A DNA stretch of 64,000 nt from Crotophaga sulcirostris (Eukaryota > Chordata > Aves > Cuculiformes > Crotophagidae): assembly GCA_013397455.1 (NCBI GenBank), contig VYZB01000040.1, forward strand, positions 688,383 through 752,382, read 5' to 3'. Position numbers and translations under genes: made by a program. Of this stretch, positions 47,225-59,544 are shown piece by piece (positions within the stretch are counted from its first letter, which is position 1; the number at the start of each line of letters is the position of its first letter). The notes beneath the pieces were generated by a model. The model was not told where the DNA came from. It ran no database searches and was given only the letters and a program-made list of their open reading frames with translations.

Positions 47225-50200
47225 AAATCAAAGAGAGGCAGAGGAGAGCTGTTACTGGGGGTTCGGCACAAGGGCTCTCCCACTTTTCCTGCGAGACTCG
47301 ACATTACAAACACATGCAAGAGGAACCCTGTCCAGAGATGCAAGCCAACACACAACGGCTTAGCACGCTGCAAGCAAGAAAGGGAACACAACGTGCCAGC
47401 AAGGGCACAACCACTGTGTGCAGCTATGGGATTTTAAGTAACTCGCCCTCTCACTGAAGGACACGTGCTTGGCTGAGTACCACCACGGCCAGAATCCCAC
47501 GGTGCTCAGTGCACACTCACTCCTGGTTGTTGGCACTCCATGCAGCCTCTCCTGCCGGAAAGCTGGGCGTTTCAGACAATACCACAGAGGAAGAAGCTGA
47601 AACAACCTCAAGATAAGATCTCCCAAGGAAGCCACACAGTAAAAGCACAGGTTTGCTGCCAACGGTATTGTTAGTAAACAGTACGGATGCACCAGCGGCC
47701 AAAGCAAAGAGCACAGCAGCAGTTCCTAGAGTATAATAAAAAACACCCTCCAAAACAGAGTATACAACTGCCTATATGAGGCTCCAGCAACACGCTTGGA
47801 AGACAGGTGAACTTGGCAGCATATGGCCTGGACTCAGCTCAGCCCTGGACTTCCTCTGCTTATGGTCTGGTTTAAGGAGGATCTCTACCATCTCACCCAA
47901 AACACAGACACACTTCCAAAAGGTGCTACAGGCTGAGGCTGGATGGGTGCAATTGTATTACCTCTGCAAGAGGATGCTCTGAGAAGTAAATCTCTGTTTA
48001 ATATCAGCTCCATCTCCCACCCACTGAGAGCTACCTGCAGCCTCTTGCACACTTCCAGTTTTCAATATACTTCCCTTCCTTGGACAGGATCCAAAGCTTA
48101 AATTGACTTAAGGAGGCCCCATACTGCTACAGAGACTTCAGATGAGAAACAGTTTGAGCCAGCCAGAGATGCAGGCGCAGAGCTGTCGTGTGTTATCTCT
48201 TGGACATTAGACAGGTCTGGAACACTTTCTCCATGTGTAGCAAATCCAGAGGTCAGGAGTTGTGGAAAAACCCACACCTGCAGCATTTCAACCAGCTAAA
48301 ATCTTAATGGCATGCAAGCTCGCTTGGAAAGGTGGAACTCAAGGCAGGCCACATTCTCCTAGGATTAACGATTTCCCTTGCTTCTGCAGGTTAAAAGCTT
48401 AAAAACCCAAAAGTTCTCCAAAACCCACACAACCAGAAACTCCACTTATATCCCAGTCTTCACTGATCACCGTGACTCTGCAGAAGACTGGGAAAGCAAC
48501 GGAACACAGCTGCACGCCCGCAACTTTGCCAGCAGAAACCCAATAGCTCCCGAGGTTTCTCGAAGGGCACGGCCAGCCAAGGAGGGGACAAGCAAAGCTG
48601 TGCAGAGGCTGGCATGACACGGGCAGTACCAGTGTTCCCAAGAGACTTGTTTGACCTGGGAAAAGGCAGTTTCTTCTCTTTGCCCTCATTTCTATAGAGT
48701 AGGACAGCTTCTTGGAGTAGCTGGATGCCCTAAAGGAACGGGGAAAGCATCAGCCTCTCCACTGCAATGAAGTGGGAAGAGCTCACCAGGGTCCCAGACC
48801 ACCACTGGTGATAAACTTATAGGCATTTATCAGTGAAGAGGGATGAAGCACCCACCTCTCAGGCAGTGGCAAGACCTAGGGCTATCTGAGTTTCCTAGAA
48901 AAACAGTTTAAACCAGCCTAAACTGGCGTTGTCAACTCCTGTCTTACCATGCTCCCACCTCTCCCTTCTCAGCTCCCACCTCTGCCACAGTAAGGGCAAA
49001 AACCAGCCAAAAAACATCCACTTTTAAAAACGGAGGCAAGGCAAATGCTGGTGAGAAGCAGAGCACAAGGTCAGTGCACAAGAGGCAGGTCAAGCTCCCA
49101 GCACCGAGGAGCAAGCACTCCATGCAAAAAAAAAAAAAAAGACATTTCAGGTTGGTTGTTAAAACTCCAGCACACAAAACCAAGGCACTGAGCCACAGCA
49201 CAGCTGAGGACCCACATATGGACTCCACAAGTGGAGTCAGCAGTGACCTAGCATTGTTCCTAATAACTCAGAAGCCAAGGAATGCTGCCCAACGTTGCGG
49301 ATTCGAGAAGGCAACTCGCATCAAGTGGTTGTCAGTAGCACCACGCAGGCTGGCCAGTCCAACATGAGTTTCCAAGATTAGGATTTTTGTGGGCAAAGAG
49401 CAGGAGATAAATGCAGTGCAAAGCCCAAAGTTTCCTGTTATTAATCCTCAGCGCTCTGGGGCAGCAGGACCTATAGCTCTCACCCATCTTTTCATTTCTA
49501 GTGGAGACACTAGCAGGGCTTGCCTTCGGAGGTGTTGTGTAAACGCAAAGCCAGCTCTCTCTAAGCAGCTTACTGCTCTAAAGTCCCACACCAGCCTCAC
49601 TCCTCCAAGCCATGACTGCACCAGAGTCCACAGTTTCTGAGGTTGGTCTTTTCACATCTCCCACGCTTCCCCACCTTGTAAGGAAGGGAGTCTGCAGCTT
49701 TGCTTTTGGAGATTACGCTACTTCCTCGGTTAACAGCGATAGCTCTAACGGCCAAACACCCAACCACTCGCTACAAACAGCAGCTGCGCCCTCCCAGTGC
49801 AAACCGAAGGGGAGATGGGTTTTCTCTGACATCTGGAGACCACCCAGCTCCTTCGTGGTGACCCTAACCTGCTTCTCCCCCATTGATTTGAGCCAACTTG
49901 CACAACAAGCATTGCAGTGTTACCCTGGACGCTGCCTGGTTTAGTTAATCAGTGCCGCTAGCCAGACACTGAACTTTAACCAGCTGGGACACGGCCAGGA
50001 ACATTATCCTAAGTTTGCTTGACCATAAAACAGCACAAAGGTCAGCTATTTCACTAGGAAACTTCATGTTTTAGCCCAGATCAAAGGTGCACCCGGCTAT
50101 AATAACCCACAGCAGTGGTCATGCTTCAGCTCCACATCTTGCAACACAAAGTTCTTCCTCCTGCAACCCCTCAATATGCAACTTTGGGGCTTTGGGTAAG

Positions 50201-50960
50201 AAATGCGGGTTTTATGCAACTGTGGGTCCACTACCCAAGGCTCCCCCACCCCATGGACAGCTTTTGAGCACATTGGCCTGGCATGGGGTAGGTCTCAGCA
50301 TCTGGCTGTGCTCTCTGCAGGCAGACTGTTGAGAGGAAAGAGAGGCTGCAAAACAAGTGAAACATTTACAGGACACGAGGGAAGCCGCCAGCAACTGAAC
50401 CTCAAGACACCAACCCAGTGGAGTGGAGTAGGAAGGAAAAGGGAATTTTTTTCCCTCCAGAGCACTAACATCTTGCTCTTTGGCAGTGACTATGCCATTT
50501 CATCACTGCTGTTGCAAAAGGATTTGCACAGCAAACATTGCGATAAAGCACCGCATGACTTTAACCGTTGATATTCCGAGCGTTCACAATCAGCCTGTGC
50601 CAAACCTCAAACAGATCCAGTCCTATGTGGCCCTGAAAGGGTTGATTAAAATCCTCTCCCTGCAGTGGACAGGACACAACCCAAGCCCCTAGTTAGTGTT
50701 GAGGCTCCTTCCTTGGGTTCTCAGGCACAGGGTGCAGCAGTGGAGCACCCTGGAGCAGGACCCAGTGTTAGGCTGATCTCCCACAGCAGCCCAGCTTGCA
50801 GGAGGATGCATGGGCAAAGTTCAGAGGTGCAAGACGGAGCCACTGCCTGGGAGACGGGCGCTGGGCAAGCACAGACACTGCAGGGGAAAAGTAGTTTTCT
50901 CCCTTATTTCCAGTCTAAAGGAGCACAGTCCAAGGGGAAGGAGAAGAAGGCTCAGCGGGG
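47225..50960. other. RPIA intron 1, part left of the minisatellite
   Basis: No recognised exon. I looked here for a minus-strand exon 1 ending before NNQVLG and found none. There is a poly(A) run near 49125-49140. Short open frames on both strands look like chance. Confidence 0.55.
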
Positions 50961-50964
50961 CCCA

Positions 50965-52626
50965 TCCATGCACCCCGAGGTCCCTCCTTGCACTCCGGGA
51001 TGATCTGTGCTTCAGGGTGAGCAAGGGGTTTGTGCACCCCACAAACCGTCTGTGCACCCTGGGGTTGCTCCAGGCACTGGAGGGGTTCGTGCAACCCGGA
51101 GCCTGCCCGTGCACTGGGAGACTCCGTACACCTCATAACTGCTCTGTGCACCCACCCCTGCATCCTGGTGCCACTCTGTGCACTAGGGTTCCCTGCAACC
51201 CAGAGCTGCTACCTGCATCCCACAGCCCTTCCCTGCACCCCAGGGCTTCTCCATGCACTGGAGGGGTCCATGCAACCCAAAACCTGTCCATGCACCCCAC
51301 GGCCACTCCGTGCATTGGGGGATCCATGCATGCCAGAACCACTCTGTGCATTGAGGAGTTCCTGCCACCCTGGTACCACTCCGTGCACTGGGGGGCCCTG
51401 CACTCCAGTGCCACTTGGTGCATTGGGGGTCCCTGCACCCTGAGCCCGGTCCTGCACCCTGGTGCCACTCCGTGCACTGGGGGCCCCTGCACCCCAGATT
51501 CCCTTCTTGCACCCTGAGCCTGTTCCCGCTCCCCAGACCATTCTGTACACTGGGGGCCCCTGCACCTCGGTGCCACCCCCTGCACTGGGGTCCATGCACC
51601 CCAGGGGAAAATTCCTGCATCCTAGTATCACTCAGTGCACTGGGAGTCCCCACATCCCAGTGCCACTCCATGCACTAGGTGTCTCTACACACAGGAGCCC
51701 GTTCCTGCTCCCCGGTACCACTCCATGCACTAGGGGTACCACTCCGTGTACTAGGGGGCCCTGCACCCTCGTGCCACTCCGTGCACTGGAGGTCCATGCA
51801 CCCTGGAGCCCGGTCCCGCACCCCAGTGCCACTCAGTGCACTGAGGTCCCCACACCGTGGTACCACTCCATGCACTGGGGGTTCCCGCACCCCGAGCCTG
51901 GGGCACGGAGGTCCCCGCACCCCGGTACCACTCTGTGCAGAAGTTCCTGCACCCCGGTACCACTCCGTGCAGAAGTCCCTGCACCCCGGTGCCACTCGGT
52001 GCACTGGGTGTTCCTGCACCCGGGTGCCACTCTGTGCACCGAACCCCTGCACCCGGTGCCACTCGGTGCCCTGGGGGTGCCACCAAGTGCTCTGAGGTCC
52101 CTGCATGCTGCTGCCTCTCCGCGCACTGAGGTCCCTGCACCCCGAGCCCTGTCCTGCACCCCGCTGCCACTCCGTACACTGGGGGTCCCCAAACCCCGGT
52201 GCCAATCTGTGCACTGAGGTCCTCGCACCCCAATACCACCCGGTGCCCTGGGGGTGCCACCAACTGCACTGAGGTCCCTGCACGCTGCTGCCACTCCATA
52301 CACCGGGGGGTCCCTGCATGCTGGAGCCACTCTGTGCACCGAGGTCCCCACACCCGTTGCCACTCGTTGCCCTGGCGGTGCCACCAAGTTCTCTGAGGTC
52401 CTTGCTCCCCGGTGCCACTCGGTGCACTGGGTGTTCCTGCACCCCGGTGCCACCAACTGCACTGAGGTCCCGGTGCCACCCGGTGCCCTGGGGGTGCCAC
52501 CAAGTGCACTGAAGTCCCTGCACGCTGCTGCCACTCCATACACCGGGGGGTCCCCACACCCGTTGCCACTCTGTGCCCTGGCGGTGCCACCAAGTGCCCC
52601 GAGGTCCCCGCACCGTTCTGCCCCCG
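50965..52626. repeat. GC-rich minisatellite (about 35/55-bp units) in RPIA intron 1
   Basis: Degenerate tandem units built from CCACTCCGTGCACTGGGGG and CCCTGCACCCCGGTG. Successive TGCACTG-type anchors at 51384, 51419, 51473, 51546, 51581, 51636, 51671, 51726, 51747, 51782 and 51837 are spaced mostly 35 or 54-55 bp. The long unit is the short one plus a block of about 19 bp like GAGCCCGGTCCTGCACCC. From about 52,060 a higher-order unit with GGTGCCCTGGGGGTGCCACC recurs. Left copies are the most degenerate. The array runs into the assembly gap, so its full length is unknown. Confidence 0.93.
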
Positions 52627-52942
52627 NNNNNNNNNNNNNNNNNNNNNNNNNNNNNNNNNNNNNNNNNNNNNNNNNNNNNNNNNNNNNNNNNNNNNNNNNN
52701 NNNNNNNNNNNNNNNNNNNNNNNNNNNNNNNNNNNNNNNNNNNNNNNNNNNNNNNNNNNNNNNNNNNNNNNNNNNNNNNNNNNNNNNNNNNNNNNNNNNN
52801 NNNNNNNNNNNNNNNNNNNNNNNNNNNNNNNNNNNNNNNNNNNNNNNNNNNNNNNNNNNNNNNNNNNNNNNNNNNNNNNNNNNNNNNNNNNNNNNNNNNN
52901 NNNNNNNNNNNNNNNNNNNNNNNNNNNNNNNNNNNNNNNNNN
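52627..52942. other. Assembly gap (316 N)
   Basis: A run of N bounded on the left by minisatellite and on the right by CpG-rich RPIA promoter sequence. RPIA exon 1 most likely lies inside. The true length may differ from 316. Confidence 0.99.
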
Positions 52943-52984
52943 GGCTGCACGCCTGGGACCGGGTGCCTCCCCTCCCCTCGCCCG

Positions 52985-53025
52985 CCTCCTCCTCCTCCTG
53001 CTGCTGCTGCTGCCGCCGCCGCTGC
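52985..53025. repeat. Compound trinucleotide tract
   Basis: (CCT)n(GCT)n(GCC)n on plus, that is (GGC)n(AGC)n(AGG)n in the RPIA sense. It is either leader or the start of exon 1. Confidence 0.85.
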
Positions 53026-53029
53026 CGGG

Positions 53030-53048
53030 GGGCGCTGGGACTTGTAGT
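53030..53048 (-). promoter_or_regulatory. ZNF143/THAP11-type site A, RPIA promoter
   Basis: The minus strand reads ACTACAAGTCCCAGCGCCC. It matches the consensus core ACTACA-N2-TCCCAG; the last bases diverge. Confidence 0.7.
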
Positions 53049-53062
53049 GCTGCGGGCCGGGA

Positions 53063-53081
53063 ACTACAGCTCCCACAGTGC
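53063..53081 (+). promoter_or_regulatory. ZNF143/THAP11-type site B, RPIA promoter
   Basis: The plus strand reads ACTACAGCTCCCACAGTGC, a close match to the consensus over its full 19 bp. It is 14 bp from site A and points the opposite way. Confidence 0.8.
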
Positions 53082-53261
53082 CCGCTGCGCCCGCCCCGGC
53101 CCCCGGGCCACCCGGGCAGGCGTGGGGGCGCGCGGGCCGTGGAGCGGGGTGGGCTGGAGGGACCTGAGTGATCATCCCGCTCCATCCCCCTGCCACGGCC
53201 AGCTGGGTCAGGGTGCTAACCGGAGGGCTTAACCCTAGCTCTGAGCCCATCGTTTGTTAAG

Positions 53262-53372
53262 AGTCATAGAATCATAAAATGATCTCTGTTGGGATATACC
53301 TTAAAGATCACCCAGTTCCAACCCCCTGCCACGGGCAACACCACCTTCCACTGGGCCAGGCTGCTACCCAGA
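53262..53372 (-). repeat. CR1 LINE fragment
   Basis: GTCATAGAATCATAAAATG, then AGATCACCCAGTTCCAACCC and CACTGGGCCAGGCTGCT. About 110 bp. Confidence 0.88.
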
Positions 53373-53415
53373 GGTTTTAGCTCTAGCTGTCAGCTCATCA
53401 TTCGTTAATGATCAA

Positions 53416-53790
53416 TAGAATCACAGAATCATAGAATGGTTTGGGTTGGAAGGGACCTCAAAGCCCATCCAGTTCCACCCCCCTGCCATGGGCAGGGACA
53501 CCTCCCGCTGCATCAGGGTGCTCAAAGACCCATCCAACCTGGCCTTGAACACCTCCAGGGATGAGGCAGCCACAGCTTCCCTGGGCAACCTGTGCCAGTG
53601 TCTCACCACCCTCATTGTGAAGAATTTCTTCCTGATGTCTAATCTAAATCTTTCCCCTTTCAATTTAAAGCCGTTCCCCCTTGTCCCATCACTACGTGCC
53701 CTTGTAAGTCCTTCCCCAGCTTACTCGTAGGCTCCCTTCAGGTACTGGAAGGCCACTATGAGGTGGAGCCTTCTGTGATACCATTCTACA
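53416..53790 (-). repeat. CR1 LINE, about 0.37 kb
   Basis: ATAGAATCACAGAATCATAG then AATGGTTTGGGTTGGAAGGG, through to GGTACTGGAAGGCCACTATG. The minus strand reads [20 protein letters not shown]. Close in sequence to the 61984 copy. Confidence 0.93.
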
Positions 53791-56700
53791 ATTCTATGAT
53801 TCCAAAACATTTTGAGGCACATTCAGGTTCCAATCTCAAGTCTAACAGATACGGCCATGTCACCCACTGACCACCCAAGAGGTTCTCATCATCTTTAAAA
53901 CTTTCCTATTATAAATAGCGGAAAAATCTCCCAGCCCAAACTGCAGTAAACTGCTTTATGAGTAGGGTGAGGCATCTTCCTGCAATAAAAAGGGATTTTT
54001 CTGCATCTGTAGACATAAAGCAACAGGAGGCCAGTCTACTGTTCCCGTGTAATGATAAAAATTGTCGATGTGCATATACCAACATATTGGGAATGCCAGG
54101 GATGGAAGGATTGATGCTTTTCCATAAAGTGGGAGATGTTCCACTGGGAAGTGCTGGGAGAAGAGAGGGGGTGGTGGGGGAGCCCTTCCCTGGCACCAAG
54201 CAATGCCATCAGCTCAGTGGGTTACTTGGACTCTGCCTGGGCTTCCAGAGGTGTTAAGGAAGAGTCTTTATTGGACTTTGACTCAAACTCTGTAACACAA
54301 GCTCGCGGGACAGTTTTTCTGTATGGTGGAGGTTAAGGATGGGCGAGCCAGGGCCCGTGCCAGACAGGAACAATGCTGTGTAGCAGAACTCACAAGTCAG
54401 AACATGGCCATGATAAAAAGTGGTTGTCCTCCAACCACGCTGTTATCACCCAGGACACACCAGTCCTTATCCCAGCCTGCAGGAGGGTTGGGATAAAACC
54501 CAATGGAAGCCATCTCAGTAAGCACAAGTCTAAGCTTTCGTTTAGCCATGTATTTACCCCCCTGTCCTGGGCTGGCATCTGCTGAAACCGTTTGTGAAGA
54601 AAATTACAGAGGCAGCTCAATCTTCGAGTAACCCTGCACCAGTGTTTACAGTCCTGGGAGCCACATTAAGACCATTCACAGGCTTCTTAGTGGATCTCTA
54701 GTCTGTAGTCCCACCAAGATGAATGAGAACTGCAGGTACTTACTACTCACTCCAAGGTCAGACAACAATGCATAGGGTAGAATCTTTTATTTTATTTGCA
54801 CAACAGAAATGCTGCTGTTGCCTTGCTTTTTTCAAGTCAGTGCATGACTGCCTTGTTTTGTTGCCAACCTCTGTGGTACTGCTGCAATTTACAAGGGCTA
54901 GAAACATTTCCTTTTGTTTTCCCTGGGTTGGCACACCACTCTTGGAACAATGGGGTGATATTTCAACAAAGGCTCTATTATCATTACCCAGGCTTATCGT
55001 GGTGTGGTGAGGCCGTACCTTTCTGTACAGAGCAGGTGACTTGGTATTTACAGCAGCACATGATTGCTCTACAGTTGTTTTCTGCTGCCTGAATGGAAAA
55101 GGCGTCACAGGGTTTTTACACTGATTCAGGAAGCCCATCTTTGTATGTGGGCATCCCTCCAATCCCACCGGAATGGGGAGTGTTAGTCCAGAAGTTCCAT
55201 ATGGGTGTTAAACCTGTTAGCATCCTCACAGCAATGTCTGCGGGCTTTGGTTTGAAACCATTCTTGCAGTGCATGTGCCTGGAGGAACGCAAACATTTCC
55301 ACTTGCAGATAATGGGGCTTGCTCTTAGCAATTTATCTGAACCCACTAGTGAGTTACACTTCCAATGAATGCCAGAAAATCTTTTATTTATGGTGTGCTG
55401 AGCCTTGCCTATGCACGAAAAGGCAGCGTTGGGCATTTTTTAAATGGATTTTCTTTACATTTCAGTGACAACCAGCTCTACAAACAGCTCAAAGTCCTTT
55501 TGTACAAGCTTATGCTTGCCCCATGTCAAAGCCTCTCTGGGAACCAATTCTCATCCTCTCTGCTTCAGTACAGAGGGGTGTTTGCCCCTGCTTTGTTTGA
55601 ACAAACATTGTGCTTGTCAAACAGGGCGGTAACTGTCAGGTGTTAAGCCTAGCAAAATGCCACGATGATGAACGGAGTAGCTTGGGCCGTCAGGCTGGTG
55701 AGGGTGGCTGCGTGATTCTGGGCACTGAATTCTGCATCAGAGGCTGAAATTACATGTTGGGAAATTACACAGCGGCCAAGATAACAGCTTTCTGTTGACA
55801 AAATGGGAAGATTGTGCTCTTTATTCCCCTCACCCAGCATCCACTCTCAACCTGGGTATAGAGTTTCTCCTCTTCTGGCATTCCTCTGACCCTGTGCTGA
55901 TTCACCTTGCCGTGCAGGCAAAAAAAAAAAAAAAAAAGCAGTTTCTTCTTGCCAGGTGAATGAGGTTGAACAGGCTCAGCCAAACTTAACATAAAACATC
56001 TCTCTGAAGGGCTTAAGCTGCTCTGGTCTAAGCCAGCACTGTCCCCCAAAAGGAGCATTTCCACCCTCTGGTCCATCACTTGCCAAGTTTTCCTGCTACA
56101 TCCATGTGTTGGCAGAGAGATGTTTTTTTCTGAAAGTTAAGGCAATCAACAAAATCCAGGTCAGTTTTCCTTGACCCTTGCTGAGGAAGGCAGCAAGATC
56201 AATCACCTGAGAGTGGGAAGGCTGCAGGATCACCTTCTGCAGGAGACTTAGCCCAGCTTAAACGTGGTACAAAAGTGTTTGCTAACCTGAGTGAAATCAT
56301 AGTGAAGGCACAGCAGCCACTGGGTGTAAAGTGTGTTTCTCCAGTAAATGGTCTGTCTTTCAAATTTGATAAGGCATGAAACAGCTATAAGGTAACGAGA
56401 CCTGTGAAGGTAAAACTTCACCACCACACCAGAGAAGCTAAGTGGAAGAGTATTTCTAACTCATCTTGCCAGATAAACTCCCTGTCTCGTTGGCAGTGGC
56501 TCTCCAAGCCTGCAATGCCCCAGCAATTACATTCTTGCTACCGAATTTTCATCCTGCAAATTCCAGTTCAGTCACATTTCTTCCGAATAACACCTACTCT
56601 GCTGCTCACCTGTAGTTTGATTGGTTGAATGAAGAATTGCTTGGGTTTATTCTGCTTGTGAAAAGCCAGCAGCAAGTATACAAACTACAATGTACAGAGC

Positions 56701-57660
56701 TTTTTGGTGGTCTGATTTCTTCTGGGGGAAAAAGCAAGCTCGAAACAATCATTTTGCAGAGGACTACAAACGGCCCTTGGTACAGGGCAGCCACGAGGTG
56801 GCATGCTGGGCTGTCACTGCTGAGCCTCCTAGAGCAAGTTATTCAAGAAAAGCAGGCAGATCTTTAGCAGAGTTACGTAAAACACCAGTCTTATTAACAT
56901 CCATCCATCCTGCAAGAACAGGCTTTGATTTCCACATAAATGGCCGGTCATATTTAAAGTTATTGTCATATGATTGAAATAGATCTCTTATGTCAGTCAG
57001 TCAAAACAGAATGGGGAATGTGAGTCATGCTTTGGAAAAAGCAGGAAGTTTGGTTTTGTCGGCACAAAATTTTAATACAGAGAGAAAATTATAAGGCTGT
57101 ATTGCTGTGTTTGTCTTGGGAATTTGTGAATAACATCATCCATGCCTCAGAGAACTGGTTCCAAAAGGAAAAAGAGCTTTTAGATTACAGTGGTTATTCC
57201 TTATGCCTCACTTGTAAGGAATCTAGGAGGAGTCTAGAAGAAAACATAGACTCCCCTGAAAATTGTGAGAGCCCCCCTAAAATAAAAGGCTGCAATGGGA
57301 AGGCTGTGGATCTAGGACAGGGAGGCAGAAGGAAATACAAGAAAATGAGGTAATACTCAAGGGTGTCATAGGGACATTTGCACAAGGTTGTTATTGTTTT
57401 GCCTTAAGCATAATAAACCTTTATGAACCAGCACAAAGGTAAAAGGGCAAGTATATTTGTAAAGTTTTCTGATATTCTGAAACTTACTGGAGTCTGTGGT
57501 TGCTGCGTATTCATCTCTAAGTCCCCTAAATAGCTAGTGGGACAAGAGATGACTTACTGTAAAAAGCATGGCATGGAACAAGTTTTTCTACACAGTCTGT
57601 AAATATAATGATATTTTAAAATTAAATATAAGAGAATTACCCTTCAACATTACTGTTCCA
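53791..57660. other. Intergenic, no recognised gene
   Basis: No exon or clear repeat that I recognise. A poly(A) run of about 17 lies near 55921-55937. The open frames of about 90-136 codons match no known family. Confidence 0.5.
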
Positions 57661-57669
57661 AACATCACT

Positions 57670-57920
57670 ACGCAAGAAAGATGAATTTAAACGGGAAGAG
57701 GCGCAGGGGAGGGCTAGTGACATGAACAGGGGAACAGAGAGCCAGAAGGGTAAGGAAAGAATAAAAGCCTTTGGCTTGATTTGCCTATTAAAACAGAAGG
57801 AATTTGATTACTCTTTATAAACATATGAATGGGTAAACACTCAAGAGAGAGGAGTTATCTAAATAAAGAAAATATTAGCACAAGACCATATGGGTATGAC
57901 AATAAAATGTCATTTAAGTT
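57670..57920 (+). repeat. Ancient LINE (CR1-like) remnant
   Basis: Words such as TGATTACTCTTTATAAACAT, GGGTAAACACTCAAGAGAG and GCACAAGACCATATGGGTAT follow the order of old archosaur/turtle CR1 ORF2-end sequence (..TLYKYI..G.N..E.., ..TRTNGYK..). It is much more diverged than the other CR1 copies here. Family from memory, no alignment. Confidence 0.5.
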
Positions 57921-59000
57921 ACTAAAAATGACATGATCCATTTGGCATGGGGCACAAGGATAAACTCTTTTGGACTTTGTTAAAATGAAGTAAGTAAAAA
58001 ACATCCCAAAAATCTCTGGATTCCAATTGGCATCAGAAAATAAAGAGTGGAAGCAGGAAGAAAAGCTTAGGTAGAAGTCTAAAAATGGCAATTACAAGCT
58101 CTTTAAAAAGAGTTCACAGAGTGATCAAAGAGCCCCAATTTCAAAATCGAGAGAGAAAATCCATGGACAATTCCTGTTTTATTAGTGGACCAGAGGGAGT
58201 GATTAAAAATGAAAAATAAATAGCCAAAATGGGTAAAGCGGGAAACAAAGTGTTGGTATAAATGAGAAGTTATGAGAAGCAGAGTAGTTATTGGAAGTGA
58301 AGCACATCAAAGGAAATCCATAGCTGGCAAGGCCAAATCCCAGAAAACTCTAGTAATGGTACAGGCGCACTACTAGATGGACATGATTAAAATGTCAATA
58401 ATGATGCCAAAGCATTCATTGAACATTTATGATCTATGTTTGTAAAGAAACAGGAATATACGTGAGTGGATTACTTATCAGTGATGTGATAAATTTCAGT
58501 CCAGTAGTGATCAATGAAGTTCTTGTCTTTTAGGGATAACTGTGGCCTAGTCTCTCCAAAACAGGTTGGCTGCAGAGGCTACTTGGCTACCAATGTTCAC
58601 CTTTGGTGAATCTTGATATGCTAGGGAAATTCTAGAAGGCTAAAAAACTGCCTGGTTGGTATTTGTTTTCAGAAAGGACAGTTGTAGGATATGTAGTAAA
58701 CGTAAGAACAGTTACTGACTAAACACCAAAACAAGTTGGGATGTGACTCAGATTAAAGAATTAGTAATGCCAGTCAGAGGTCTAATAGAAATCTCATTTC
58801 ATGCTTCAAGAAGACAACAAATAATTCAATTTCCTCTGGAAGGTGTAATAAACTTTGTAAAGGATTTTTACTTAGAACTGCACAATACTTTAATTAAAAA
58901 AAAAACAGGGTAATAAAACATCAGTTAAGCGTATATTAAACACTGGCCACACAGATTGTTTTTTTTTTAAAACTGGCTATAAATCAGTACAGGAAGGAAA
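57921..59000. other. Intergenic, no recognised gene
   Basis: AT-rich; the left part may continue the old LINE remnant. No exon recognised. Confidence 0.4.
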
Positions 59001-59004
59001 TGGA

Positions 59005-59472
59005 TCTATTAAGAGCGAGGCCAGAAGAGGACCATGAAGATGATCAGAGGGCTGGAGCGCCATCCCATATGAGGACAGGCTGAGAGAATTTGGTTTGTTT
59101 AGCCTAGAGAAGAGAAGGCTCCAGAGAGACTTTGTAGCAGCCTTCCAGTACTGAAAGGGGGCTACAGGAAAGCTGGGGAGGGGCTCTTGATCAAGGAGTG
59201 CAGGGATAAGACAAGGTTTTAAGCTGAAAGAGGGAAGGTTTAGATTAGATGTTAGGAAGAATTTTTTCCTGTGAGGGTGGTGAGACACTGGCACAGATTG
59301 CCCAAAGAATCTGTGGCTGCCCCATGCCTGGAGTTGTTGAAGGCCAGGTTGGATGAGGCTTTGAGCAACCTGATCCAGTGGGAGGTGTCCCTGCCCATGG
59401 CAGGGGGGTTGGAACTGGATGATGTTTAAGGTCCTTTCCAACCCAAACCACTCCATGATTTTATGATTCTAA
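59005..59472 (+). repeat. CR1 LINE, about 0.47 kb, plus strand
   Basis: GATGATCAGAGGGCTGGAGC through AGAGAAGGCTCCAGAGAGAC to CCAAACCACTCCATGATTTT, tail at 59450-59472. 5'-truncated. Confidence 0.94.
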
Positions 59473-59544
59473 ATCATGACCGAATAAAGCTACTTCTAAT
59501 GAGATCCCTCCAGCATCGTGTGTGCTACACTACACATGTATGCA

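Larger units (their letters stand above)
52943..53175 (-). promoter_or_regulatory. RPIA: RPIA CpG-rich promoter / 5' leader
   Basis: An extremely GC-rich segment directly right of the gap. It has two ZNF143/THAP11-type sites (53030-53048 and 53063-53081) and, on the transcribed side, a trinucleotide tract at 52985-53025. No in-frame ATG is visible before the gap, so the start codon should be within it. The assignment to RPIA rests on position and orientation. Confidence 0.75.

Noticed and set aside
51751..53250. Very long open frames on both strands (up to 499 codons with X)
   Set aside because: They run through the GC-rich minisatellite and the N gap. Both strands are open because the repeat lacks stop trinucleotides, and unit lengths of 35 and 55 bp shift the frame. 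No conserved domain.
54758..55168. 136-codon minus-strand open frame upstream of RPIA
   Set aside because: No recognised motif, no splice-site support and no CpG promoter nearby.
57027..57353. 108-codon plus-strand open frame, Lys/Glu-rich
   Set aside because: Resembles no family I know. AT-rich intergenic sequence next to an old LINE, most likely chance.
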